A DNA stretch of 64,000 nt from an uncultured Gemmatimonadota bacterium (GTDB lineage: Bacteria; Gemmatimonadota; Gemmatimonadetes; Gemmatimonadales; Gemmatimonadaceae), in contig CAIRYG010000010.1 in the NCBI GenBank assembly GCA_903882745.1, positions 124,001 to 188,000 of the forward strand, written 5' to 3'. Position 1 is the stretch's first letter. Each line of letters begins with the position of its first letter. A program made the translations under genes and the position numbers. Shown piece after piece: positions 29,500 to 37,488 of this stretch. The notes beneath the pieces were generated by a model that saw only the letters and a list, made by a program, of their open reading frames with translations, was not told the origin of the DNA and searched no databases.

Positions 29500-30566
29500 T
29501 GCGTGCCTCCGCGCGCGATTGCACCCGTTGCCACCAGGACCTCGGCATTGAGAATCGAGCAGCCCGCAGCACCACGAATCGTGTTGTGACTCATCGCGAC
29601 GAGCTTGAGGTGCAAAATCGGGTCCTCGCGCAAACGCCCCACCACCGTGCCCATGCCTCGGCCTTCCATCACGTCGCGTCGCGGCTGCGGGCGATCTGGC
29701 TCGTCGCGATACCGGATAGGCATGGCCGGCGCCGACGGGAGTCCACGGACAATGGGGTCGCCGGTCCACTCCTTGATCGCCGCTAGGGCCTGCGCCACGG
29801 TCGGCTTGGTCTCAAAGGCCAGCGACAGGCACACCGTGTGCCCGTTCTCCACCGGCACCCGATTCGCATGGGCGCTCACCACGAACGGCGCGGAGATCAC
29901 CGCATCGCCGTCGAGGCGCCCGAGCATCTTCTGCATCTCGCGCTCGATCTTCGGCTCCTCGTCTCCGATGTACGGAATGACATTGCCGAGGATGTCGAGC
30001 GTTGGGACGCCGGGGTATCCCGCGCCCGAGACGGCCTGCATCGTCATCATGAACACCTTCGTGATGCCGAAGCGTTCGTGCAGCGGCGCCATGGCGACGG
30101 CCGCGGTCGTCGAGGCGCAGTTTGCGTTCGTTACAATCGCGCCATTCCAGCCGCGCTCCCGACGCTGACGCGCGATGAGTGCCAGATGCGAGGCATTGAC
30201 CTCAGGGATCACCAGCGGCACATCCGCGTCCATGCGGAAGTTTTTGGCATTACTCAGCACGAACCGTCCCGCGCGCGCGAAGGCCGGCTCCATTTCGCCA
30301 GCCACCGCTGCATCCATCGCGGAAAATACGACAGCCGATTTCACCGACGCGACGTCGCACGGCAGCACGCGAAGCGCAGCGACGTCCGTCGGCATGTTGC
30401 CTTCAATCCACCGTGTGGCTTCGGCGTACGATTTCCCTGCGGACCGCTCCGAGGCTGCGACTTCGGCCACACGGAACCAGGGGTGCCCGTCGAGCAGGCG
30501 GATAAACGTCTGGCCGACGGCGCCAGTGGCGCCGAGGATCGCAACGGGGATTCGGGAATCGCTCAC
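29496..30566 (-). CDS. asd: Aspartate-semialdehyde dehydrogenase
   Basis: The 356-residue enzyme reduces aspartyl phosphate. The nucleotide motif AILGATGAVGQTFIRLL and the active-site cysteine C150 in TNANCASTTA are intact. Length and motif resemble the group also found in archaea rather than the E. coli Asd. It begins 3 nt after dapE. Confidence 0.95.
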   Translation of the reverse strand: MSDSRIPVAILGATGAVGQTFIRLLDGHPWFRVAEVAASERSAGKSYAEATRWIEGNMPTDVAALRVLPCDVASVKSAVVFSAMDAAVAGEMEPAFARAGRFVLSNAKNFRMDADVPLVIPEVNASHLALIARQRRERGWNGAIVTNANCASTTAAVAMAPLHERFGITKVFMMTMQAVSGAGYPGVPTLDILGNVIPYIGDEEPKIEREMQKMLGRLDGDAVISAPFVVSAHANRVPVENGHTVCLSLAFETKPTVAQALAAIKEWTGDPIVRGLPSAPAMPIRYRDEPDRPQPRRDVMEGRGMGTVVGRLREDPILHLKLVAMSHNTIRGAAGCSILNAEVLVATGAIARGGTQ

Positions 30567-30569
30567 AGC

Positions 30570-31565
30570 TCAGCTCGCGAGAAGCGACCGCACGAGTCGC
30601 TCATAGTGTGTGACGCTCGCGCGGAGTTCTTCGACGTCGATGAACTCGTCCGGTGTATGCGCGACGTGGATGGAACCAGGGCCGAACAACAGCGGGGTGC
30701 CCCAGTTCGTGAGAAGTGGAATGTCCGAGGTGTACGCCATGGGGCGCACCTCGAATCCTGGGACAATGTGAAAATGTTGCGCGGGGATACAGAGGCCGAA
30801 TGCGATGTCCGCGCGGCCGTTCACCCAGGCGGTAATCGAATGCCGCACCGACTCAGCGTCGCTCACGAGCCGAACGAGGATTTCGGCCTCACAGCTGCCG
30901 GGAATCACATTCGGCGCGACGCCACCGTGCAGCGTGCCAACGTTCAACGTGCAGGGGCCGAGCCGCTCGTCGGTCGGCAGCACCAGCGTGGGGAGGTCAG
31001 CCAGCAGCGCGACCATCCGAGAAATCGCGGAATCGCCCAAGTGCGGATACGCGGAGTGCGCTTCGCGCCCGATCGTGCGCAGCGTGAGCCGAAGCGCGCC
31101 TTTGCAGCCCGCGGCGAGTGTGCTCTCGGTCGGTTCACCGTTGATCAACCAGCGGCTCGTCGCGGGGAGGGTGTTGGCTGCGGTGGCGCCATCGCTCCCG
31201 CGCTCTTCGCCGACCACGAACAGCAGGTCCACGCGCTCTTCACCGGCGTCGGCGAGCGCTTGTGCGGCACACATCATGGCCGCGGCGATGCCCTTGGCGT
31301 CGCAGCTTCCGCGGCCGTACAGGCGTCCGCCCTCGAGGCGCGGCGCGACGAATGGCGGAACGGTATCGAGATGCGTGGAGAGTGTGACACCGCCGCCGCG
31401 ACGCGTCGCCCAGACGTTGCTGCGCCCGTCTGAGACCGGCTGCTGCTGCACGGTCCAGCCACGTTGCAACAGCCAATCCGCCACGAACGCCACCACCGCC
31501 CCTTCGTCACGCGTGACGGAGGGGAGGGCGACAAGTTCGGAGGTCAGCGCGACGACATCGGGCAT
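30570..31565 (-). CDS. dapE: M20 peptidase, probable succinyl-diaminopimelate desuccinylase
   Basis: The 331-residue protein has the M20 metal motifs TLSTHLDTVPPF (H65, D67), GRGSCDAKGI (D89) and FVVGEERGSDG. Its place at the head of the diaminopimelate operon, with dapD, supports DapE; sequence alone would also allow an ArgE or carboxypeptidase role. GGGAGG touches the ATG with no spacing, so it cannot act as a normal ribosome site, while TAGATT ends 6 nt upstream. Confidence 0.85.
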   Translation of the reverse strand: MPDVVALTSELVALPSVTRDEGAVVAFVADWLLQRGWTVQQQPVSDGRSNVWATRRGGGVTLSTHLDTVPPFVAPRLEGGRLYGRGSCDAKGIAAAMMCAAQALADAGEERVDLLFVVGEERGSDGATAANTLPATSRWLINGEPTESTLAAGCKGALRLTLRTIGREAHSAYPHLGDSAISRMVALLADLPTLVLPTDERLGPCTLNVGTLHGGVAPNVIPGSCEAEILVRLVSDAESVRHSITAWVNGRADIAFGLCIPAQHFHIVPGFEVRPMAYTSDIPLLTNWGTPLLFGPGSIHVAHTPDEFIDVEELRASVTHYERLVRSLLAS

Positions 31566-31571
31566 CCTCCC

Positions 31572-31577
31572 AATCTA
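31572..31577 (-). promoter_or_regulatory. Possible leaderless -10 element of dapE
   Basis: TAGATT followed by exactly 6 nt and the dapE ATG. The 51-nt gap to crcB leaves room for a promoter. The -35 (CTGCAA at 18 nt) is weak. Confidence 0.45.
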
Positions 31578-31616
31578 CCGATTAGTGAGGAGGCTTTGCA
31601 GGGTTGTATCTACGTG

Positions 31617-32000
31617 TCATGGAAGGAGTTTGGCGACGCCAAACCCCGCAAAAACAGCCGCGACGGAGGTCACCACGCTGCCGAGCGCATAGGTAACGGC
31701 CCGCGCGTAGGCCCCGGTCTCGAGCAACACCACCGTCTCGTACGAAAATGTGGAGAATGTGGTGTAGCCACCGCAGAGGCCGATCGCCACGAAGGCGCGG
31801 AGTCCGGCGTGGTCCGTACCCTGCCGCTCGGACCAGTACAGAAAGGCCCCGAGGACGAACGAGCCCGTGACGTTGATCACGAAGGTCCGCCAGGGCACCT
31901 GCACGACATCGCCAAGGGTATTGCCGACCAGATAGCGCAGCACGCCCCCCACGGCACTCCCGAGGGCGATCATCATGACGACTCGATACGAACTGGGCAT
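31617..32000 (-). CDS. crcB: Fluoride ion channel CrcB/FluC
   Basis: The 127-residue protein has four hydrophobic helices and the family signatures GSAVGGVLRYLVG, NVTGSFVLGAFL and GLCGGYTTFSTFSYE. It exports fluoride as a dimer. AGGAG lies 7 nt before the start. I found no fluoride riboswitch core in the 137-nt upstream gap. Confidence 0.95.
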   Translation of the reverse strand: MPSSYRVVMMIALGSAVGGVLRYLVGNTLGDVVQVPWRTFVINVTGSFVLGAFLYWSERQGTDHAGLRAFVAIGLCGGYTTFSTFSYETVVLLETGAYARAVTYALGSVVTSVAAVFAGFGVAKLLP

Positions 32001-32076
32001 GTGGTGCTCCTGGAAGACCGCTAACGAACTCTAACCCACCGCCCGACGCATTTCACCCAATCCGGAACCGGGCACG

Positions 32077-32105
32077 TTGCACGCCGCGTTACATCTGCAG
32101 ATACT
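32077..32105 (+). promoter_or_regulatory. Promoter of the amidase gene
   Basis: TTGCAC (32077-32082), a 17-nt spacer and GATACT (32100-32105). The predicted start near 32112 gives a leader of about 26 nt. Confidence 0.55.
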
Positions 32106-32137
32106 GATGCCATGACTCTGACTGGGAATCTCCCGCC

Positions 32138-34051
32138 ATGCGTGCACGCCTAACAAGCTCCGTTCTCCACACCGTTGCGGCGATCGCGCTGTTCGCCGCG
32201 CCCTGTGCCGCGCAGTCGTCGGCCAAGACGCCGCGCCTCGCGTACGACCCGACTGAACGCTCGATCCCTGAGCTGCAGGCTGCCCTCGCGAGCGGCCGCA
32301 CCACGTCGGTGGCACTCACCGAGGCCTATCTCGCGCGCATTGGCGCGTACGATCACGCGGGCCCGAATATCAACGCCATGATCCGCGTGAATGCTGCGGC
32401 TCGCCGCGATGCGGCGGCGTTGGACGTGGAGCGCAAGGCGGGCAAGCTCCGCGGCCCGCTGCACGGCATTCCGATCGTGCTCAAGGACAACTACGACACG
32501 CAGGACATGCCGACCACCGGCGGATCGCTCGCGTTGGCTAATCACCAACCAACGGCCGATGCTTTTATCGTGGGCAAGCTCCGTGCGGCCGGCGCAGTAA
32601 TCCTCGGCAAGACCAACCTCCATGAACTCGCATCGGGGATCACGAGCATCAGTTCGATGGGTGGCCAGACACTGAACCCGTATGACCTCTCGCGTTGCCC
32701 AGGCGGATCCAGCGGTGGCACCGGTGCTGCGATCGCGGCGAGCTTTGCTGCCGTGGGCTGGGGCACCGACACCTGCGGATCAATTCGGATCCCGTCGGCG
32801 TTCGGCTCGCTCTTTGGGCTCCGACCGACACTCGGCCTGATGAGCCGCGACGGCATCATTCCGCTGGCGCTGTCGCAGGATGTCGCCGGCCCCATGGCAC
32901 GGACGGCCACCGATCTTGCGATTGCCTTGGACGTCACGATGGGCGCTGACCCGCGCGACACGATTACGCGTCGCCTCGATGGGCGCGCACTGCCGCAGTT
33001 CCAAGCCGCGCTGCGCAAGGACGCCCTCCGCGGCGCGCGCATTGGCGTGTTCGCCCCGTACTTCCGCACCGCCGACGCCGACGTTGCCGACACCGTGCGC
33101 GCGGCGGCCCGCGCGATGCGCGCGCTTGGCGCGGAGGTTGTTGACGTGGCGATGCCGGACTTCGACGAGGTCATTGGCAGCACCTCAGCGATCACACTCG
33201 AAACGCGGTTCGACCTGCAGGAATACTTCGCGCGGCCTGGCGATCATGCGGTGAGCTCACTCGGGCAGATTCTCGACAACGGCCTATTCGACAAGGCGCT
33301 CGAGCTTCGGCATCGCACCGCCGACACCGCGAGTGCGCGCGATTCTGAGTCGCATCGGCGCGTGATGGCGCGACAGAACGCGCTGCGTACCCGCATTATC
33401 GCGCTCATGGACAGCCTGCATCTCGACGCGATCGCGTACCCGACCAGCGTGCGCAAACCGGTGCTCGCCGGCGACCCGCAGCTTGGCACCACCTGCGCGC
33501 TCGCGGCACAGACGGGGCTTCCGGCCCTTTCGATCCCCGCCGGATTCACCTCGGACGGCCTCCCGACGGGTCTCGAGCTGATGGGACGCGCCTTCAGCGA
33601 TGCGAAGCTCGTGGCGTACGGCTACGCCTTTGAGCAAGCGGGCGCGCGACGCCGGCCACCGCCGACGACCCCGTCGCTGGTGAATGGCAAGGCACCGCAG
33701 CCACGCGCGGGAACCGTGACCACCGGCCCGGCAACGCAGCAAGTCACCGTTCGGTTCGTCTTTGATCCGCCCACCAGCGAGCTCCGATACCACGTCGACT
33801 TACGCGGCGCGCAGCGCGATGCGGTGAGCGCCGTGGTCTTTCGGCGCTATGACCCAGGAACCGCAGGGCGCGACGTCGGGCAGAGTCGTGTCATCAAGCG
33901 ATTGCTGGGCCCCGCGATGCTCTCAGGCGCCGGCACGGTGCGGTTGCTCGGCGATGACCTTGACGCATTCCTCGCAGGGCGACTCCGCGTCGCGTTGTTC
34001 GGCGGCGAGGCGACCGTCGCCCCGGTCGGGGAGGCCGTGGTCGGCCGCTGA
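32138..34051 (+). CDS. Secreted amidase-signature hydrolase with a C-terminal beta domain
   Basis: The 637-residue protein has a signal peptide (residues 1-25, ending PCAAQ). The amidase-signature core spans about 45-520, with the triad Lys116 (LKDNYDT), Ser191 (GGSSGGTG) and nucleophile Ser215 (GTDTCGSIRIPS) intact. The enzyme hydrolyses an amide in the periplasm or outside; the substrate cannot be told. Residues about 527-637 are an extra region that resembles a CHRD-like beta domain (SELRYHVDLRGAQ, then an alternating hydrophobic pattern). GatA is excluded by the signal peptide and the lack of gatB or gatC. Confidence 0.88.
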   Translation: MRARLTSSVLHTVAAIALFAAPCAAQSSAKTPRLAYDPTERSIPELQAALASGRTTSVALTEAYLARIGAYDHAGPNINAMIRVNAAARRDAAALDVERKAGKLRGPLHGIPIVLKDNYDTQDMPTTGGSLALANHQPTADAFIVGKLRAAGAVILGKTNLHELASGITSISSMGGQTLNPYDLSRCPGGSSGGTGAAIAASFAAVGWGTDTCGSIRIPSAFGSLFGLRPTLGLMSRDGIIPLALSQDVAGPMARTATDLAIALDVTMGADPRDTITRRLDGRALPQFQAALRKDALRGARIGVFAPYFRTADADVADTVRAAARAMRALGAEVVDVAMPDFDEVIGSTSAITLETRFDLQEYFARPGDHAVSSLGQILDNGLFDKALELRHRTADTASARDSESHRRVMARQNALRTRIIALMDSLHLDAIAYPTSVRKPVLAGDPQLGTTCALAAQTGLPALSIPAGFTSDGLPTGLELMGRAFSDAKLVAYGYAFEQAGARRRPPPTTPSLVNGKAPQPRAGTVTTGPATQQVTVRFVFDPPTSELRYHVDLRGAQRDAVSAVVFRRYDPGTAGRDVGQSRVIKRLLGPAMLSGAGTVRLLGDDLDAFLAGRLRVALFGGEATVAPVGEAVVGR

Positions 34052-34062
34052 GCGGGTGCGAT

Positions 34063-34085
34063 GTCGCCTCGTCTTCGTGGGCGAC
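34063..34085. terminator. Weak hairpin between convergent genes
   Basis: GTCGCC and GGCGAC form a 6-bp stem with an 11-nt loop in the 42-nt gap between the amidase and the lipoprotein-like gene. No T-tract follows on either strand. Confidence 0.3.
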
Positions 34086-34093
34086 TGCTGACC

Positions 34094-34987
34094 TCAGGGA
34101 AGACGAACGGCGGAGTACGGGCGAGGCGTCGGCGTGTCACTTGTCGTGTACGTACCAGAGTGCGTGGCACGCTGGAACGACGTTGTGGTGAAGAAGCTCC
34201 CTTGCCCCACGGCCCCGCTGCCGTACCCCTCCACCGAAAGCACGCCGGTGCCCATGCTGTTCACCGTACGGAATGGCGACGCCGCAGTGATGCCGGTGTT
34301 GTCCGGCTGATCCTCGGCGAAATAGGGCCGCGAGTAACCACCGAGCGGTTGCCCACTGAGCCCGTCGAACAGGAAGCCGAAGGTCGCCCCACCGTTCACG
34401 CGATATCGCTCCACGGTCGGTGCGGCGGAGCCCAGCGTGCCGACCACATCGGGGTAGCCGGTGCACACGAACGCGCCGCCCGTGTACACAGGTGTACATC
34501 CGCCGGGGAACCAGGCACCGCTCGAGGCACCCAACGAGGGCGTTCCCCACGCGATATCGCGTGTGTCCACGTAGAGGCGAAGCGTCAGTGCCCCCGAGAC
34601 GGAATCGGCAACGCTGAATCCGCCTCCGACGATCGGGAGGTTGCGCGAGCACCCTTGATAGGTGATCGCGAGCGCTTCGGCCGGCCCGGTCGGGCTAAGC
34701 CCACTCGCGGGCTTCGTGTAGTACCTCGTGCCACCGATCACGACCGAGCCGGTGAGGTACGCGGTGTACGCCCCTTCGGTTTTGCAGCTCTGGACGGCGA
34801 TCACATCGTACGTCCCGTGACGCACCGAACGCGGAGACGCGCCAAGGATGTCGTCGAGGTTCGCGCCGATCAGTTCCACGAGGCAGCCGGCGTTGGAATC
34901 GGCCGCGCAATCGTATACCGTGGCCGCATCGGTGAACGCAGAGGAACCCGCCACACTGTGCGCAATGTTGATCGCGCGAATGGGCAC
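34094..34987 (-). CDS. Hypothetical secreted/lipoprotein-like protein (canonical-start part)
   Basis: The 297-residue frame starts at GTG 34987. It is rich in Gly, Ser, Thr and beta-type repeats, has several cysteines (NAGCLVEL, QGCSRNLP, FPGGCTPV), and contains no family I recognise. The reading frame stays open upstream to 35263 and encodes a lipoprotein signal, so the protein most likely starts earlier and sits in a membrane or on the cell surface. Function is unknown. Confidence 0.6.
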   Translation of the reverse strand: MPIRAINIAHSVAGSSAFTDAATVYDCAADSNAGCLVELIGANLDDILGASPRSVRHGTYDVIAVQSCKTEGAYTAYLTGSVVIGGTRYYTKPASGLSPTGPAEALAITYQGCSRNLPIVGGGFSVADSVSGALTLRLYVDTRDIAWGTPSLGASSGAWFPGGCTPVYTGGAFVCTGYPDVVGTLGSAAPTVERYRVNGGATFGFLFDGLSGQPLGGYSRPYFAEDQPDNTGITAASPFRTVNSMGTGVLSVEGYGSGAVGQGSFFTTTSFQRATHSGTYTTSDTPTPRPYSAVRLP

Positions 34988-35218
34988 CCGAAAGGAACTG
35001 ATCGTGAAGGCGCTTGACCACGGGACGCTGCCAGGCGCTCCTGCGGCTACGCTCGCAACCTGTGCTTGCGGGCCAACGCCGGCGAGAAGCGACGCCGCCG
35101 ACGACGTAGTCCGGCGAAGTTCTGGTTTGATCTGCGCGCTTTTGCTGCCAAAGAGGTCTTTGCAGGCGCTGCAGGCGAGGAGTGCGATGGCCGCGAGGGC
35201 GAGTCGATGGGAGCGCGT
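34988..35218 (-). other. In-frame 5' extension with a lipobox but no ATG/GTG/TTG
   Basis: The frame of the preceding gene continues as TRSHRLALAAIALLAC, a good lipoprotein signal (lipobox LLAC, Cys codon 35171-35173). There is no standard start between the upstream TGA (35264-35266) and GTG 34987. The codon 6 nt after a TACAAT hexamer is ACG (35218-35216), where a leaderless ATG would be expected. Starting there gives 374 residues. Confidence 0.5.
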
Positions 35219-35224
35219 AACAAA

Positions 35225-35230
35225 ATTGTA
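35225..35230 (-). promoter_or_regulatory. -10 element of the lipoprotein-like gene
   Basis: TACAAT, a near-consensus -10, lies 6 nt before the ACG codon. No good -35 is present; an activator-like palindrome sits where one would help. Confidence 0.5.
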
Positions 35231-35252
35231 CGATGCGCCGGGATTTTCCGCC

Positions 35253-35268
35253 AGTGACGTACGTCACA
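35253..35268 (-). promoter_or_regulatory. CRP/FNR-family-like operator
   Basis: TGTGA-CGTACG-TCACT matches the CRP pattern TGTGAN6TCACA except the last base, with a perfect 14-bp core palindrome. Its centre is about 42 nt upstream of the start site implied by TACAAT, the class II activator position. No CRP-family gene lies in the window. Confidence 0.5.
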
Positions 35269-35288
35269 CTGTACAGGCGACCAGCCCC

Positions 35289-35339
35289 GCGTGGCCGAAG
35301 CCCCCGCGTGGCCGAAGCCCCCGTTTGGCCGAAGGTCCC
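35289..35339. repeat. Three tandem 17-bp units
   Basis: Two identical copies of GCGTGGCCGAAGCCCCC (35289-35305 and 35306-35322) are followed by a diverged third, GTTTGGCCGAAGGTCCC. On the minus strand each unit holds GGCTTCGGCC (the third TTCGGCC), so each can fold as a C(UUCG)G-type mini-hairpin. They begin 17 nt past the tRNA-Leu 3' end. Confidence 0.8.
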
Positions 35340-35356
35340 GCACCGCCTAAACCCTA

Positions 35357-35441
35357 TGCCGGAACTGGGAATCGAACCCAGATGAGGTTGCCCTCAGGAG
35401 ATTTTAAGTCTCCCGCGTCTAGCCAATTTCGCCATCCCGGC
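35357..35441 (-). tRNA. tRNA-Leu (UAA)
   Basis: The 85-nt cloverleaf has acceptor GCCGGGA/TTCCGGC with discriminator A, a long variable arm typical of Leu, a T-arm GGGTTCGATTC, and loop CTTAAAA with anticodon TAA. CCA is not encoded. Confidence 0.95.
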
Positions 35442-35468
35442 CTACGTACACAGTCTGCGCTGATGCGA

Positions 35469-35507
35469 GAAAGGACGGAAGAGGCTCATCGCCTGTTCCG
35501 TCCTTTC
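35469..35507 (-). terminator. Hairpin between the two tRNA genes
   Basis: GAAAGGACGGAA pairs perfectly with TTCCGTCCTTTC, and an inner AGGC/GCCT extends it. It may end the tRNA-Gly transcript or be a processing signal for a joint precursor. Confidence 0.55.
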
Positions 35508-35522
35508 GTCGTTCAAAATCAA

Positions 35523-35595
35523 AGCGGGAAACGGGACTCGAACCCGCGACCCCAACCTTGGCAAGGTTGTGCTCTACCAACTGAGCTATTCCCGC
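35523..35595 (-). tRNA. tRNA-Gly (GCC)
   Basis: The 73-nt cloverleaf has acceptor GCGGGAA/TTCCCGC with discriminator T, D-arm AGCTCAGTTGGTAGAGC, anticodon loop TTGCCAA and T-arm GGGTTCGAGTC. CCA is not encoded. Confidence 0.96.
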
Positions 35596-35604
35596 AACCC
35601 GTGA

Positions 35605-35633
35605 AAAATAGACCGGCGCACTCGCTGGGACAA
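35605..35633 (-). promoter_or_regulatory. tRNA-Gly promoter
   Basis: TTGTCC (35633-35628), a 17-nt spacer and TATTTT (35610-35605). The tRNA 5' end is 10 nt downstream of the -10. Confidence 0.7.
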
Positions 35634-35667
35634 GCGCATCGCGCACATTGCGCCCTGCCGTGGTCCG

Positions 35668-37476
35668 CTACGGGCGCACCCCGTGCGTCTGCACGGTAAA
35701 CCAGACGGCATAGGCGAGGAGCCCCGACAGCGCGGCATCGCCGCCGCACGAGGTCGCCTTCCCTTCCTCGTCCACAAACTCCGCCGCCAAGCCATGATCG
35801 AGCGGCGCGCGACGCAGCCACTCCAGCATCTTGGAGGCATCCGGCCCAAAGAGCCGCCCAATCTGCCGCGCAAGGTGCCCTGGCGGCCCTGCCGTCTCCT
35901 TGGCCGTGCGACGATACGTCGGGTCGCTGCGTTCAATGCCCTCGAACAACGGGAGCCAGGCGAGCGACCCCAGCGGGTCATCCGCGAGCGTGGCCTGGCC
36001 ACCCAAATCAGAGGCAGAGACAAACACCGGCTTCCCGCCCCCTTCTGCAGTAAAGCTCCGCTTGATGGTCGATCGCAGGGTATCAGGATCTGGGAGCTCA
36101 GACGCGTCTTCTTCGGCCAGCGTTCGCTTGAGCGCGTCGATCGCTGCCGCAACGACGGCATTGCCGTGCATCATGAATGGCTGCGGCGCAGGCGCACCGC
36201 TCAGCGACACTTCCGTCTTGTACAGCCCGAAAATGTCATCACGACGCTCGTCCAGGTCGTCGGCCACATGATACAGCGTGTCGGCCAGAATCGGCTCCTC
36301 CACAATCTGATCATCGCCGGTGTCGCGAATATAACGCTCCACGGCAATCGCATACGACGAGCATCCTTCGAGCGTAAAACCTGGCTCGAACAAGGTACCG
36401 TCGAAGTAATGCACGCCGCGTCCCGGCGCGTACCCGTGAATCTCACAGGCACGCAAAATGAGTTCGCGCGCCAATGGCGGATCGCCGAGTTGCACCGCGG
36501 GCACGGTCCACGCGAGCGCTTCCCAGTCGCGGATCGTCACGCCGCGCGTGCACCACGGCGCACGGCTGCGCACCAAGTAAAAGTGCGCATCATCGAGCGC
36601 GCGCCCCACGCCATAGAAATAGGCGAAGAGCATGTTCCGGTTGATAAGACTGTCGACGCTCTCCATGCCGGTGGTCTGCTCGAGCGTGCGAATCGCATCG
36701 CGCGTGCCGGTGAGCAGTTGCTTCCAGCCGCGGCGGCGCAGCACCTCAACCGTCGCACACGCGCCATCGCGCTCTGGGCCGGCGCCGATATAAAACGCCG
36801 TCTCGCTCCGGCCACCAGCCGGCACCACCAACGGACGACGCACCCGATAGCTGTGCGGGCCGGTCACATCGGCGGTCGACTCCCCCGCCCCATCCGCCGC
36901 AATCGCGAGCGCCACATGTCCCGGCGGCTCGGCGCCATCGAGAATCACGACGTCCCCGCGAACTGTCACCCGATGCCCATCCTCGAGCGGACGCGGCGTC
37001 ACCACGCGCAACTGGCGATGGCCGAGGGCGCCTTCGAGCGAGAGTGCGATATGCGCGTCGGACGTCCCCTTGTTGTCCACCGCAATCGCGTAGCAGGCGC
37101 CGGCGATATCGGCGTCCTGCCCGAACGGGGCAAACACGGTGCCGCGAATCACGAGATCGCCGACCGAGCAGGTGAAAGTCGGAAGCCAATGGAGGGCGCG
37201 CTCCCACACAATCCCGTTCGCGCCGAGTTCGATCCGGGCGCCGTCGCGTTCAAGCACGGGACGCGCGAGCGCGGGACCCGTGCCCGTGAGGAAGGCTGCG
37301 CTCCCGGCAAACTCCACGGCCGCGCGAGCACCGCGATGCAGCACCCCAAGCGCGTGGAGGGAGGCGTCGGCGGGGTGCACGCAGGGGAGCGACAGCCAAT
37401 GGTTGCCGGTAATCTGCCAAGGAACGGACTGCAGGGCGTCGTGTGTCACGGAAATGGACTGTGCGTTATCTTGCAT
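35668..37476 (-). CDS. Six-hairpin-glycosidase-like protein
   Basis: The 602-residue protein has an N-terminal beta-sandwich-like half and, from about residue 270, an (alpha/alpha)6 barrel of the kind seen in GH15/GH63 and debranching enzymes (FAYFYGVGRAL, TRGVTIRDWEALAW, PGFTLEGCSSYAIAVE, GLYKTEVSLSG). The acid/base pair cannot be assigned with confidence, and there is no signal peptide, so it may act on internal glycans such as glycogen or compatible solutes. The start ATG follows AGGAGA too closely, so TTG 37488 or GTG 37449 are alternatives. Family is a judgement from pattern only. Confidence 0.6.
   Translation of the reverse strand: MQDNAQSISVTHDALQSVPWQITGNHWLSLPCVHPADASLHALGVLHRGARAAVEFAGSAAFLTGTGPALARPVLERDGARIELGANGIVWERALHWLPTFTCSVGDLVIRGTVFAPFGQDADIAGACYAIAVDNKGTSDAHIALSLEGALGHRQLRVVTPRPLEDGHRVTVRGDVVILDGAEPPGHVALAIAADGAGESTADVTGPHSYRVRRPLVVPAGGRSETAFYIGAGPERDGACATVEVLRRRGWKQLLTGTRDAIRTLEQTTGMESVDSLINRNMLFAYFYGVGRALDDAHFYLVRSRAPWCTRGVTIRDWEALAWTVPAVQLGDPPLARELILRACEIHGYAPGRGVHYFDGTLFEPGFTLEGCSSYAIAVERYIRDTGDDQIVEEPILADTLYHVADDLDERRDDIFGLYKTEVSLSGAPAPQPFMMHGNAVVAAAIDALKRTLAEEDASELPDPDTLRSTIKRSFTAEGGGKPVFVSASDLGGQATLADDPLGSLAWLPLFEGIERSDPTYRRTAKETAGPPGHLARQIGRLFGPDASKMLEWLRRAPLDHGLAAEFVDEEGKATSCGGDAALSGLLAYAVWFTVQTHGVRP
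37467..37472 (+). promoter_or_regulatory. Possible -10 of the outer-membrane protein gene
   Basis: TATCTT with GTGTCA 18 nt upstream. The ATG at 37483 would follow the start site by only a few nt, and the element lies inside the opposite gene. Confidence 0.35.
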
Positions 37477-37488
37477 TCTCCTATGCAA
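37471..37488. repeat. Palindrome linking two divergent start codons
   Basis: TTGCAT-TCTCCT-ATGCAA is an inverted repeat with a 6-nt spacer. Its arms contain the ATG of both divergent genes, so both proteins begin Met-Gln. Confidence 0.6.

Noticed and set aside
28141-29769. Longer aspartate kinase start at 29769
   Set aside because: Residues before the GTG at 29499 are asd read in another frame; the family starts at MIVAKFGG.
32001-32137. Fluoride riboswitch upstream of crcB
   Set aside because: Looked for its conserved core and did not find it; a normal ribosome site is present.
35683-37482. Long upstream extension of the outer-membrane protein frame
   Set aside because: Lies opposite the glycosidase-like gene; the signal peptide fixes the start at 37483.
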